Assembly (NCBI GenBank): GCA_003260075.1
Contig: QLIY01000409.1
Span: 1 to 64,000 of the forward strand
From: Phallusia mammillata
Lineage: Eukaryota > Chordata > Ascidiacea > Phlebobranchia > Ascidiidae
DNA length: 64,000 nucleotides
Direction: 5' to 3'
A program made the translations under genes and the position numbers. Under the pieces are notes generated by a model that saw only the letters and a list, made by a program, of their open reading frames with translations, made no database searches and was not told the DNA's origin. Positions within the stretch are counted from its first letter, which is position 1; each line of letters opens with the position of its first letter. This document shows positions 34,236 through 45,829 of this stretch, piece after piece.

Positions 34236-36229
34236 CGCTGTAACTTGTAGACTGAGAAGAGAAACGAAAGTAGTTTAAAACAGACTTATGATAACAAAAT
34301 ATATTTGTGATCTGAAAGCACGAATATTTTAATAAACATTATTTTATGTATTTTAGTTCTACGTTGTGTACATATTATAGTTCCTTGCGTAGTTGCGTTA
34401 CGTTTCAAATGTGGCCCCAGGCTACCAAACAAGCAGCAAATCACACAACGAATTTAAAGTCAATCAGCTCTCGATACTACTTATTCAGCGTTGAACGCAG
34501 TTTTTACGATTACATGTTTGAAAGGGTAATTCAATAGGAAATATAACAAAGTCATGCTGCGAATCTTACTCTTAGTTCATGTGTAAACTCAAATCGCTGC
34601 AAATATAAACTAAAGTTTGCTTTTGAACTAGCTTGCAACTGTTTGTAACTGCATTACTAAACCCCTCTTTCAAGCTTTAAGGTTGTTCTCATGTTATATT
34701 CATGTGTTGTGTATTGTAGGTTGCTTCGCGATGGACTACATTATCCGAATCAGCAACCGATTGCGACTACCTCTTGTTTTTAAAGCATCGTTCACTATCA
34801 CAGCACATAACATGTTTTCGTAGAGACAATTGACGCGTTTAATGTATACACTTACGTCTATTTTTTTAACATCAATCAATATTATGTAACAGGCCATGTT
34901 TTTGTTAAAATTGGCCGTTAACCAACACCTCGAGTTGTACCAAATTTACGTATAAAATCCACTATCTTGAAGCTGTTTGATGGAGATAATCCACACCTAG
35001 TAAGCACCGCTTTAAGTCCTCAATCTGGCTGTACGTCAGGACCTCCCACACGCAAGTTGTTGAAATCAATTCATGTCAGAAATTCAGTGCCGCCCTCAAT
35101 AACAGTTTCGGAAAGAGGGTTAGCCAACTGTAACGCTTTCTTCGCGAGCCCATGTTGAGGCAAACTCGAGCACCAAACCAACGAGCCACTTTATTGTCCG
35201 GTCAATCCCGTTGAAACGCCCGCATGCTTTGCAGCACAATCGAACAGGCGCGCATCGTGGCAGGTTTGCGCGGGTGCAAAACGGTGTGGTGTAGAAACTG
35301 CCACTCTCAGTTACCTTGAAAGCGATTGTACGGAAGGTATCGTTCACGAAGTTTTTCGTCTTTCTTAATCTTCGTTCAAGAGAGCGGTTTGGAGGAAGGT
35401 GTGTTTGATTCAGTTTTCACAGCAATGTCAACTAAAAGTAACCGTCTCTTACGTTGTTCAGATCAGCTCTTATTCCGACGAAAGGGTTAAACGTATGAAC
35501 CCAACAAACACCACCACAGATCCGTTTTCACTGCAATGGGTTGTTTACGACGGCTGCAGCGCGTCTGCTGGAAAATCATCAGTTTAGAAGCATCAACCAC
35601 AATCATAAGTGATACACTTTTTCGCCTTCAATCTGTGGAAACTCTCAACCACGTAAGTATGACATCTTCTTCAGTTTTGCCTTTGATGCTTATCTGGGCC
35701 CATTACTCCGTTTCCATCATGAAGGGTGGAGCAACAGACAGGGAAAGTATTATCGTTGCCATAGTATGCTCGTGACCTACAGTTCGAAGCGATACAGCAC
35801 GCGACGCTGCCATTTCGGGCCCGAACGGGCACGATATTTATGTACATATCACCACATATATACTGCATGATATTGTCATACCATGTTAAGTGACTTAAAT
35901 TAATTTCCTAGGTACCTTTTCTGCAGAATTGCAGCTGGCTTCCGCTCCAAAAACCTCTTTATGCAGCAAAGTATGAAGTTTGATTACGACTGGAACTTTT
36001 GCATAGATTCTCCTCTCTTTACATATACTGACAGGTTGCCAATCATGCTTGAAGCAGCTTTAAACCCCACAGAACTGTAGTTACCTGGTAGATAAGCATT
36101 TTTTCATGTCAAACGCGTAGCGTAGGACTTCGCGTGATGTCATGAATGATTCGGTTGATTCGGCCGAATTTTTTCGGCAAAACCGCCGAAAATTCAGTTT
36201 CGGCCGAGTCGAAATTTAGCTTGAAACTG
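34236..36229. other. Intergenic region with a GC-richer patch
   Basis: No exon of a known family recognised. Positions about 35020-35350 are clearly richer in G+C and CpG than their surroundings and could be a regulatory or transcribed element, but no complete gene model is supported. Confidence 0.5.
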
Positions 36230-37340
36230 ACGAGTTAAAATTAAACAAAGTTTTTTTACTGTAACTATTCTTAAAACATACGGCAGACAGTTTCCTCCCT
36301 AACAATCACTTTTCCAAAAACTTTGGGAACATTAAAAAATGTGTTGACGTTAAAAGTTTTCATCAAAACTGCTGATCAGCAAAATTTAAAACGTCTGGTA
36401 TTTTTCCAACCAATGAAATTGCACATAAACCAAGATAGAAAAGTCAACTTGTACAGCCATTATACAGTTCAGTTGAATCCTGTACAATGCATAAGTTTCT
36501 TGATACATTATGTTATGTTTGTCGTTTGTTTTGTGACCCATAAGCGTCTAGCCGTAAATTTTAAAGTTGCTTTTAAAAAAGACGTGATTTTTGACTACCA
36601 CCCCCACACATTTCTTATAAACATCTGCTGGAAGACTGATCAAACTTGGCCTGAATCGACAATGTACTCGATATACACGATCCTATATTTATTTTCTTCA
36701 CTAAATACCATACATTCTGACTCTGGTTACATTTAAAGTAAACGATAACAATATTCAAATCCATCGACAACCTTCAATCTATTCATTTATAATTTACAAT
36801 CTCTTACTTAACACCTGGGCACAATTTTCTTGGTGTATATAAGCTTTTTAGCCTCCATTATAAACTTTTCTATCATAAACAACACGCCTTAACAAATTGT
36901 TTAACTGAATTTGATTGGGTAACTTTTAATAACTATAAAATAGTTTTTGTTTTTAAAAGTTTAGTCACCAAATAATACTTTGCATGAGTTCCCATGTATT
37001 TATACTTTAAGTGAACTTAGAAATAAACAAAAATAAGTTGATTTTGTTGATTACGCACTTCATTCTGTTTTTCTTTTGTTTTTAGTTTACAACCTCTTTT
37101 AATTTTAACCCACACAAATACATGATGTTTAACAACACAATTGCAACACAATTTTCTCTACAAATGTCGTTTTATGATAAAAGGTCTCAGGATATAGTCT
37201 ATAATTTGCAAAATAATTTGACCTATGGTATAAACTTTCACCATTTTTTGTATTATTCGTGTTACTCTCCCTAAATTCCAGCAGTCTCTGTTTAAGTATT
37301 GGTGGAGGTGTAAATGCAACATCCATCAATTGAACTTTCA
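36230..37340 (+). repeat. Segmental duplicate of 44380-46180
   Basis: Shared blocks in the same order include ACTGACGAGTTAAAATTAA, CATACGGCAGACAGTTT, GTTAAAAGTTTTCATCAAAA and GGTTACATTTAAAGTAAACG. The segment ends in decarboxylase exon-8 sequence and following intron. The 45040-45546 hAT is absent, making 36690-36705 its empty site. Confidence 0.8.
37086..37330 (+). pseudogene. Decarboxylase exon-8 relic (copy 4)
   Basis: After an acceptor AG, AACCTCTTTTAATTTTAACC and CACACAAATACATGATG match exon 8 of the decarboxylase family, followed by its intron (AGGTCTCAGGATATAG). The codon for the PLP lysine is changed (CACACAAATACA). No other exons of this copy were found. Confidence 0.65.
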
Positions 37341-37486
37341 ACTTTTTTGCGCTTCATAACATTCGTAGTTTGCAATATCAACTTAGTTGAAACTACTTTG
37401 TCACAAATTGGGCTACACAACAGTTATTATATTTTTAAAGTTATCGGAAGCAAATGGATTTTGATTTCTTGGTGGCCTTTGTCTTG

Positions 37487-38371
37487 TTAAATATCTCCAT
37501 TGTTGAGCTCTTCTTCGGAATATACAGGAAAAAAATAGTTTAAACTTGCAATCCGCTTTTTAATCGTGAAGATACGGGTTCGAACCCCAGTCTTATTTTA
37601 TGCAAGAAACGTAACATGTTAAGATATTATAATTGTATATTGTAAAAGAAACACTTTGTTGGTGCAATATTCAACCATTTTGGCTCATTAAAAATCATTT
37701 CTAAATGCATGTGTTGAGATGTCTAACTGGGGTTTTCATAATTCCTAACCTTTAAGAAGATCTTCCAACATTTTCAACTTCTCCTTCTCATGGTTGCTAC
37801 TTTCAAAGTCCCATGTGATAGCGATCCTGCGAAAATTTCCCACGAAATACTCTGATTACTTTAGACATCAAAGACGACTTGCAGTTGATGATGTTTTAAG
37901 TCTTGGAAACATTTAATTCATAAGTGTGCAACCTTTGTGAGGGTGGGTCCAAATTAAATTACCATGATTATATCCCGGGCCGCACCTTTCTTTAACAAAA
38001 GGTGATTTTACTTTGTTGCACACCAAAGGTGGCTACATTAAGTAAACAAGTAAAATTGACATTTGATTGACCGCATTATTGTCAGGTCACAGAAATTAAT
38101 CTCCTCACAAATACTTAAAAATTTGACTTGTCTTCCACTACATTTAAAATCGAAGCGTCTCTGCGGGCCGCACAACATTTAATCAATGGGCCGCATTTGG
38201 TCCGCAGGCCGCAGATTGCGCACCTCTGATTTATTCCAACAAATGAACTTACCCTCCGTTGACACTTCGAACTTTTGTAGCCAACTTCGTCTTTTTTCTC
38301 TTCTTGCAGCATACTGGATCAACCAACACTGCCGCCAAGAAACAAACAACGAGCAACACACGTAAATTCAT
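37487..38371 (-). CDS. Putative secreted peptide precursor, copy A
   Basis: Exon 1 (38371-38253) encodes a signal peptide MNLRVLLVVCFLAAVLVDP followed by a basic stretch CCKKRKKTK and ending in NGG. Exon 2 (37826-37750) encodes GIAITWDFESSNHEKEKLK then MLEDLLK. A probable exon 3 (37512-37487) adds EELNNGDI and a stop. Phases agree at both introns, giving about 73 residues. It is the leftmost of a tandem family. Intron 1 contains a hAT element. Function unknown; the layout of signal, cationic segment and acidic tail resembles ascidian antimicrobial peptide precursors, but this is inference. Exon 3 is the least certain part. Confidence 0.65.
37919..38228. mobile_element. Non-autonomous hAT element, 310 bp
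   Basis: Ends CATAAGTGTGCAACC and GATTGCGCACCTCTG, with flanks ATTTAATT/ATTTATTC (six of eight match). It sits in intron 1 of secreted peptide gene A, and introns of paralogs B and C lack it. Confidence 0.65.
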
Positions 38372-38599
38372 TATAACTTCCGCTTAAAACCAGCTGTGAA
38401 CATTAGAAACATCAATCTATGCAAAGTCTTTTGAACAAGCTTCGCCCTCTCAACCAGGACAATGCAATTTCAAAAATGCTTTTGGGTGTAATGTTTGTAT
38501 TGGTAAAATACTCTTCAGGAAACCCGCTTTAAAGAAAAACCCTAAATGCAACAAACACTTTCTGAACCGTTATGTTGTCAACATCGCCTTCCACATTGA

Positions 38600-38690
38600 C
38601 ACTAACTATGCAAACAAACTGTTGTTGATGTTAACGACTCAAGCATATGTTGACTAGTAAGGCAAGTGCGGAACAAGAACCAATAAACGC
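38600..38690 (-). promoter_or_regulatory. Conserved upstream block of peptide gene A
   Basis: AAACAAACTGTTGTTGATGT followed by a TTAACGAC motif lies about 250 bp before the start codon. Equivalent blocks precede genes B (40065-40160) and C (41395-41490). They may be promoter elements or simply retained duplication. Confidence 0.3.
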
Positions 38691-39049
38691 AAACAACTTC
38701 CAATTTACAAACTTTGCATCAACCTTATAATAACTATTGATTTACTGTTGATATTTAGGGCGCACATTCCAGTCTAAGTCTTAAGAAAACAACATGATCG
38801 ACTTTCACATGTAAATGTCACAAACAATAGAAATATTCTTTTGTGTCTGTGAGGCAGGCACATTTACAAAAACATCGACAACAGTTTTTTGTTTTGATAT
38901 TTTTTTGAATTTCAGCAATCTGCATTAAAGTCTGTGTCTCTGCTTGTTTATATTGCAATAAAGCGTAAAATTAATAGCACATAAAACAAATTATTGAAGT
39001 TTCAAACTCAGTTTCACATCTAAATAAAGTCAACTTTGACATTTTCAGT

Positions 39050-39797
39050 TTATCCTTTTCTTCTTCTGTCTTCTTCAATCACTGTATCCTCGAAATCTGC
39101 AAGAAATAAAAATATGCCATCAGTTTTGTTCTCGTGGAGTTGTGGGTGCGACCTGACAACCTGACAAAGATATTTAAGAGGAAATGTGATATACCTGGGT
39201 AGACTCAAGGTTTGTTGTTTAAACCACAGCATTGTGGCTTTATATTGCGGATATATTTACTTAATATGGGGAAAAACACAAGCTGTAAACTTCTTAAATG
39301 AGATCGTGTAAGCAACACTTGTTACCTCTGAGAAGATCTTCGAACATTTCAAGGTCGTCGTTGTTTTTGAAGTCCCACGCAATAGAAACACTATGAAAAA
39401 ATTCCAATTTGCTGTTCGACTTTTTGTTATAAAACCGATATATCACTTCAAAAGGCTTCAAAGCAGTACCAGCGTGAAAAGGCCCTTGCTAGTTCACAAA
39501 TAGACACATTTTTTTTGTTTGATTGTATGCTTTTGCGCGCCGCATGTCAGGGTTTGGATCACCGGGACATATATCATTTATAACTTGGTTGTACGTTAGC
39601 CTACCTGACTGCTGCAAGCAAATTTCATGTTTTGCAATTTGTGTTTACAAACCATCTTACCCTCCGTTGATCCTTCCCAGTGCAGGAGATATACCATTGG
39701 TTGTAGTTTTTTTCTTCCTTCTCTTCTTGCTGTGTCCTGGATCAACTAACATTGCAACCAACAAACAAACGACAAGCAACAAACTTAACTTTTGCAT
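39050..39797 (-). CDS. Putative secreted peptide precursor, copy B
   Basis: Three exons (39797-39661, 39390-39326, 39096-39050) join in frame to 82 codons plus stop. Exon 1 encodes a hydrophobic signal MQKLSLLLVVCLLVAMLVDP, then a strongly basic stretch SKKRRKKK and a tail ending INGG. Exon 2 encodes VSIAWDFKNNDDLEMFEDLL, an acidic amphipathic helix candidate. Exon 3 encodes DFEDTVIEEDRRRKG. Intron phases match copies A and C. Basic clusters could be convertase sites. No family recognised. Gene order and strand are shared with its neighbours, indicating tandem duplication. Confidence 0.8.
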
Positions 39798-40064
39798 CTC
39801 TCCAGCTTGGAATCAACTGTGAACATAAGGAACATTACGTCGTGCGTCAGTCTCGCTGCAAACTCACAAAACGATAAAATACTCTTTCCTAATTTGAGCG
39901 GGCTCAAGAACTACGTGATATAAGTGTGGTACACCTTATTTTGTCTTACTTATGCTATTTGAAACAAGGTTAATTTACTTTTGTTACAGTTAAATGCACG
40001 ACTTTGCAGGGAAACCAGTTATTGAAAGCTAGCAATAATAATTCTAGCACACCGTCAATTTCTT

Positions 40065-40160
40065 GTGAAGCAACAAACTATGTAAACAAACTGTGGTTGA
40101 TATTAACGACCGAACATATGTTAATCGGAATTACATATAAGACAAGAACTGATAAACATA
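40065..40160 (-). promoter_or_regulatory. Conserved upstream block of peptide gene B
   Basis: AAACAAACTGTGGTTGATAT followed by a TTAACGAC motif corresponds to the block before gene A at a similar distance from the start codon. Confidence 0.3.
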
Positions 40161-40613
40161 ACTGTACTTCCAGGCAGAGGAAACTCCCTCAACTCTGTTT
40201 TGTTGATGTTATTTAATAGTTGTGAGGAACTACGAACAATCGACACGACTGACTTCCAGCAGTTTCAGCACATGGTGTTCCACAAACTTAAGTGTGTACT
40301 TTCTTTATGTCTCTAAATTCACAATGGGTTGCACTATAGGTTTGCTGCTGATATTTAGGGCCGACATTTCAGTCTATGTCTGTCTATTGGGCTTTTACAT
40401 GAAAAGATTACATTGAACATAACTGTTCTTTATACTTGTGATGCATATTTACAAAAATTTTACACACGCTTTTTTGTTTTGTTGACTTTATTAAATTCAG
40501 CTAGCATTGTTTCTGTTTACATTGCAGAACAGCGTAGAATTAACCGCACATAAAAAATGTCATTAAACTCCCCAAAAAGGTGTCAGAATAATGGCAACTT
40601 CGATATTTTCAGT

Positions 40614-41181
40614 TTATCCTTTTCTTCTTCTGTCTTCTTCAATCAGTTCATCTCCGAAATCTACAAGAAAATATTTTTTTTCATTTTATGCCATCGGTTT
40701 TGTTCTTGAGGAGTTGTGGGTTCGATTCCCGATCTGGCAAAGGTATTTAAGAGGAAATGTGGTATCACTGATTTATGGTTTGTTGTTAGAACCTCAGCAT
40801 TGCGGCTTTATATTGCAGATTTATTTACTTAATTTCAGAAAAATTACAAACTGCCAACGCCTCAAGCGAAATTTTGTAACCAGCACTTAATTATTACCTC
40901 TGAGAAGATCTTCGAACATTTCAAGATCTTCGTTGTTTCTGAAATCCCAGGGAATAGAAACCCTACGAAAAGTTTCATACAAAATATTTCGATCAACTCT
41001 AACCAGGTTGTACATTTCCTGACAAGCAAACTTCAAATTTTGTAATTTCAGTTTGCAAACCATCTTACCCTCCGTTGACGCTCACCAATATAGGGGAAAT
41101 ACGGATCTTCTTGCTCTGTCCTTGATCAACTAACATTGCAACCAACGAACAAACGACAAGCAACAAACTTAACTTTGTCAT
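40614..41181 (-). CDS. Putative secreted peptide precursor, copy C
   Basis: Three exons (41181-41069, 40962-40898, 40660-40614) join in frame to about 74 codons. The signal peptide MTKLSLLLVVCSLVAMLVDQ is nearly that of copy B. The basic stretch is reduced to SKKIRI and exon 1 again ends NGG. Exon 2 encodes VSIPWDFRNNEDLEMFEDLL and exon 3 DFGDELIEEDRRRKG. Exons 2 and 3 are more conserved between B and C than the segment just after the signal peptide, a pattern seen when that segment diversifies. Function unknown. Confidence 0.8.
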
Positions 41182-41394
41182 CTCTTCTGTCCCGTTTCTG
41201 CAAACACACACACACAAAAAAAACATTCAAATGCCTTGTCATAATTTGATCTGGTTTCAAAATGAGCTTTGCGTTTTATCTTCTTTTTCACTAATGCTAT
41301 TCGAAATCGGCTTAATTAATACTTGGTTTAAAGCAACAAGTTCACAGGGAAACCCGATATTGTAAGCAAACGAAAATATTTGCCTCACATTGTC

Positions 41395-41490
41395 TATTTC
41401 TTAAGAAGCAACAAAATTTAGAAACAAACTGTTGTTGATCTTAACTACACACAACTTATGTTCACGCAGTTACATACAAGACAAGAACTA
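41395..41490 (-). promoter_or_regulatory. Conserved upstream block of peptide gene C
   Basis: AAACAAACTGTTGTTGATCT followed by a TTAACTAC motif matches the upstream blocks of genes A and B. Confidence 0.3.
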
Positions 41491-42057
41491 ACAAACAAAA
41501 TCTACTTCCAGTCAAGCAGACCGACCACACAACCGCAGATCTGCCAACACAACTCTGTTTTATTGGTGTTGTTTAATACTTGGAGATTCACACCGACAAT
41601 TCACTGCAATGTTGCAAACACTTTCTGCGGACTAACAGATTAAACTTGATCTCTGGGTTTTTTCATCCCGAACCAACATATGTCACAATGTATTGCTGGA
41701 AGTTTGCACCGAAGCGAACTCAACTTATACACAGGAAGTTGTGATGTGAAATCCACATGAAAGTTTGAAATACATCCCGTTTCCCACTCATGTTAGATAT
41801 TTGTGTTTTCATGGGATTGTCACATACTGCTGTAAAGTTGAAAATGAAGTGACCAATCCGTATTAACTTACAACACAAAAGAATTCATGAATACAAAAAG
41901 CCTATTTCCACCAGATGCAAACATGCGTTTCCAGAATTATTAAACTTGAAACAATCTCACATTATGCGAGCATCTATCTCACAATACCCTATTGGTTTGC
42001 TCCTGATATGTAGGGAATGCAATCAAGTCTCAGTCTCAAGAAAACAAAATAAGTCTC

Positions 42058-42200
42058 AACAATTATTAAATTCAGCAAACTGTATTTAAATATGTGTCTC
42101 TATCTGTTCACATTGCAACAGTCCCCCCCCCCTCAACAATTATTAAATTCAGCAAACTGTATTTAAATATGTGTCTCTATTTGTTTACATTTCAACATAG
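42058..42200 (+). repeat. Local duplication split by a C run
   Basis: About 65 bp starting CAACAATTATTAAATTC is repeated either side of C10 (42123-42132) with four substitutions. Probable assembly duplication. Confidence 0.8.
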
Positions 42201-42227
42201 CGTAAAATGAATAGTAGACAATTGAAG

Positions 42228-43033
42228 TTATTGAACTTTCAAAGATGGTGTCAGATCTAAATACAATAATGGCAAGTTTGATATTTGCAGTTCATGCTCT
42301 TTTTCTGCAAGAAAATAAAATAATTGTTCGTTTTTTTTTTACTCGTGGAGTTGTAGGTTCGATTTCCGTCCTAACAAAGCTATTTAAGAGGAATTGTGAT
42401 ATCACTGGAAATGTCATAAATCCTTTGCCAGGTGCGAATTTCCAATCTTGATGCGATTTGCCAGAATATAATATTAGGCGTTATGCAACTAACCGAATTC
42501 TGCTGTATTTTGGTTCAGATTTACTCAGTGGCGTTTACCTCGTTTTTCTCGAACTTCTGCTTTTTCCGGCGGCTCTGAATCACCACTGCAAAATACAAGT
42601 TGGTGTAAAGCTATTTTTATTTGAAATGCACAAACGCTGCCGGAAAGACACCGTTTTAATTTCCAGTTTGGGTCAGATATTTAAAGGTTTCCAGCACTAA
42701 CAAAAACAGTTTGTGACCGCAGAATAGGACAGGCCCGAAAAATCCCGAACACGAAAGTACAACCAGGATGACATTGCGACACAATTTTGCAAAGTCTGTT
42801 CCAATTTAATACCGAACCCGAATCGTCATGCAACTACGTGTGCGAAAAAAAAACACATTTTTGTGGTGAAACCTAATCGGTAGCAACACAAAGTAAAATA
42901 CGTTTGATTTACAACAAAAAGTTATTTACTTGATCAAACTTGAGTACCTTCTCGGTTCGAAGACAAAAGCCGACCTCGCAGGGTTTGTGACGAAAGAAAC
43001 GATGAGCAGAAGAATCAACGCACGTGTATTCAT
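42228..43033 (-). CDS. Putative secreted peptide precursor, copy D (divergent)
   Basis: Exon 1 (43033-42948) encodes a clear signal peptide MNTRALILLLIVSFVTNPAR then SAFVFEP and the start of RR. Exon 2 (42585-42539) encodes GDSEPPEKAEVREKR. Exon 3 (42304-42228) encodes a 25-residue tail beginning EKEHELQISN and a stop. Phases are consistent, giving about 69 residues. It shares strand, exon number and signal peptide plan with B and C, but little sequence, so relationship is inferred from position and structure. Dibasic RR and KR motifs fall near both exon junctions and could be cleavage sites. Function unknown. Confidence 0.6.
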
Positions 43034-43781
43034 TTTTGCAGCAGATTAATATTAACTGACGATTTGACAACTTTTATTTTCTGTTGAAACCTTAGGTGAC
43101 ATCCTTACAGCAGATAAAGTTATTACCAAATGTTTCTTGTTGTTTAAACAAATGTAATCTTGGAAGTTTAAAGTTTTTGCAGTGTAGCTGCAATGATCCA
43201 TTATTGTGACATACGCGTTTTGCATTTGATGTCGTTCTAATAGTACACAAATATACTGCGTTGGTGATTTTATTAGTACAATTATGTCGCTATTATTTTT
43301 TTCCACCTAAAATAAACTTATCTTAAGTTTGTTCAAAGTCTTTAAATCGCCAAAGTTAGTAAAACTTCCAATTGCATTAGCACCAAACAACCGCATTAAA
43401 CTGACGAGTTAAAATTAAGCAAAGTTTTTTTTTAACTGCAACTATCCTTAAAACATACGGCAGACTTTAGAAACAGGCACAAGTATGTAATATAAACACA
43501 ACAGTAAACATACTGCTAAGACAAAGTGTAAAGTCTTTCCGCGATGCTACTCAAGATATTGAAACAAACTTATCTAAGATACTTGTTTTAATAAAAATGA
43601 GACGCAGGAGAACAATATAATGTACACACGACATTAAGCAGTGTGTGAAAAGCCTTTATAGCAGTAATGTTGGCAAAGATTTGCCATGCTTACAGTTGTT
43701 CTGATCCCCAGTGTCAAATTTTTAAAAAATTATACTGAAATAATTTAATCAACAACATAATGTTTACATAAACTAACTAAC

Positions 43782-43861
43782 CCTCCATTGTTTGAGGTAT
43801 GCGTTCCAACAACGCAACTGAACACCAAACAAAACACGAACAACAAAGTCAGCTTGTACAT
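43782..43861 (-). CDS. Putative secreted peptide exon 1, copy E (partial)
   Basis: The exon encodes MYKLTLLFVFCLVFSCVVG, a signal peptide, followed by THTSNNGG and a GT donor in the same phase as copies A-C. The NGG ending and upstream position mark it as another family member. I found no matching exon 2 or 3 in the 700 bp downstream, so the copy may be truncated or strongly diverged. Confidence 0.55.
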
Positions 43862-44602
43862 CTTTTATGTTTATGTAAAAAGCGAAATACTTTTTTGTCA
43901 AATAGTTTTGGTTATTTAGTATCTCAATCTGCGCATATATATTTATTTTTCGGCTCGATAAATAAACCGGTGGAACAGCGCTGCTACGACTTCACTGAGG
44001 GAAACACACTCAACAGAAAAAAAACAAAAAACTAAGAAAGGGTTTAGGGAACAAGGAGGATGCAAAGCTACTGTAGCAAGTAACTTTAGATATTGTGCAT
44101 GCTTCAACTGTTTTTGGCTGTACAACAGCTGTATAGTTTCAATAAAACTTTGCATCTAACCATAGGTGTTAAAGTTGCGTTGTGTGATATTTGTGCATCA
44201 TCCCACACATGCATAAACATTTATTGATAGACTGTTAATACTGTGAACAAATCGATACAAAGCAGCAGCAAATTTCACTTAATTCTATATTCGTTTTATT
44301 CCAGTCAAAAGCAAACAAAGTTTTTTAATCGGCAAAATTAGTAAAACTGCCAACTGCATTAGCATTAAGCAAACTCTTTAAACTGACGAGTTAAAATTAA
44401 ACAGTGACTTTTGCAACTTTTCATAAAAAATACGGCAGACAGTTTTCCCATAACAATCAGTTTTTCCTAAAAGTTTGGGAACAATAAAAACATTTGCGTT
44501 GGCGTTAAAAGTTTTCATCAAAACTGCTCATCAGCAAAACTTAAAACGTCTGGGTTTTTTTTTCAACCAATGCAATTTCACATGAAACAAGATAGAAAAG
44601 CC

Positions 44603-44846
44603 AACTTATACAGTTGAGTTGAGTTAAATCCTGCATAATGCATAAGTTACTTGATATAGTGCCCCCCCCCCCAACTTATACAGTTGAGTTGAGTTAAATC
44701 CTGCATAATGCATAAGTTATTTAATACAGTCCCCCCCCCCTTCGGCTCGATAAATAAACCGGTGGAACAGCGCTGCTACGACTTCACTAAGGGAAACACA
44801 CTCAACCGAAAAAAACAAAAAACTAAGAAAGGGTTCCCCCCCCCCC
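44603..44846 (+). repeat. Chain of local duplications split by C runs
   Basis: 44603-44661 recurs at 44673-44730 after a C run. After a second C run, 44741-44835 repeats 43948-44042 almost exactly and ends at a third C run. The order is hard to explain biologically and suggests misjoined contig ends. Confidence 0.8.
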
Positions 44847-45039
44847 GCTTTGCATCATGTTTGTTGTATGTTGTGTGACCCTATTCTTAAGCGTCTAGTC
44901 ATGAATTTTAAGGTTGTGTTAAGAAAAAGCGTGTTTTTCACTACTACCCCACACATGCATCAACATTTGCTGGTAGACTAAAAATGCTGGTCCTTAATCG
45001 ATACAATGTACTAGCAGTACACGATTCTGTATTTATTTT

Positions 45040-45546
45040 CAGAGAGTCGAACCGCAACTGAACACGAACCCGCAAACGGGTTTGAGCGGTTAATTTCATT
45101 AAACCTGAACCGAAACCGAACCGAATCCGAACCGCTAATTACGATTTTCTAAAAACCCGAGTTGAACCCCATATTTTGTTTAGCGTTGGCCCGAACCGGA
45201 ACACCGAACCAGTAAAAAATGCAGTCTGTTTTATATTTTGTGATTTTTTTTTCAAAACAGCGCACTGAAGAATACACGAGATAACACTGGCAAAATTCTT
45301 TTGGAGTTTGATTAGGCCGGGTAGATGATGGGTAGATTGATGGTAGAAATTAAAACGAACAAAAATTTGAACCGGAATTAAAAACCGCAAACCGGCTCGG
45401 ACCGGATAATTTGCCCAAACCAGAACAAAACCCGATCCCGAAAATATACATTTTTAAAAACCTGAACCGAACCCGAACCCTCAAAAACAAAACCAAGTGA
45501 ACCCGAACCGAAGCTGAACCCACATGACAAGCGGTTCGACTCCCTG
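45040..45546. mobile_element. Non-autonomous hAT-like element, 507 bp
   Basis: Ends CAGAGAGTCGAACCGC and GCGGTTCGACTCCCTG, flanked by TTTATTTT/TTTCTTTT. The paralog at 36690-36705 is an empty site. The interior is rich in degenerate CCGAACC motifs. Confidence 0.82.
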
Positions 45547-45829
45547 TTTCTTTTCCTTTAGTAAATACCAAACATTTTGGCTCTGGTTACATTTAAAGTA
45601 AACGACCACAATATTCAAATCCATCGACACCTTCAGTTATTTTGTCCGATTACTGTTTTGTGTATAAAACGATTAGGATGATAAATATGTCGTTAAAAGC
45701 ATTTCATTGAGTCAAAAACTAAAAAAAAAACTTTTTTTCAATTTCACCCTTTTAGTCGATTTTATTACAGCGTATTTGTTTCCAATTTACCAATTTTGTG
45801 AGTAAAATCATGCGTCGTTCCAATAAAAC

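Larger units (their letters stand above)
43862..45819. other. Intergenic region with duplicated blocks
   Basis: No gene recognised. 44380-45035 repeats 36230-36700. Three C runs (44662-44672, 44731-44740, 44836-44846) separate duplicated pieces, one of which copies 43948-44042. A hAT element fills 45040-45546. Confidence 0.6.

Noticed and set aside
40690-40760. tRNA gene suggested by GTGGGTTCGATTCCCG; similar at 39120, 42350 and 37575
   Set aside because: Only a B-box-like half is present, with no A box or cloverleaf upstream; at 39120 and 42350 it recurs as part of the duplicated peptide-gene introns.
45040-45546. CCGAACC-rich sequence as an interstitial telomere
   Set aside because: The motifs are irregular and the segment is bounded by inverted ends, a target duplication and an empty paralogous site, so it is a transposon interior.
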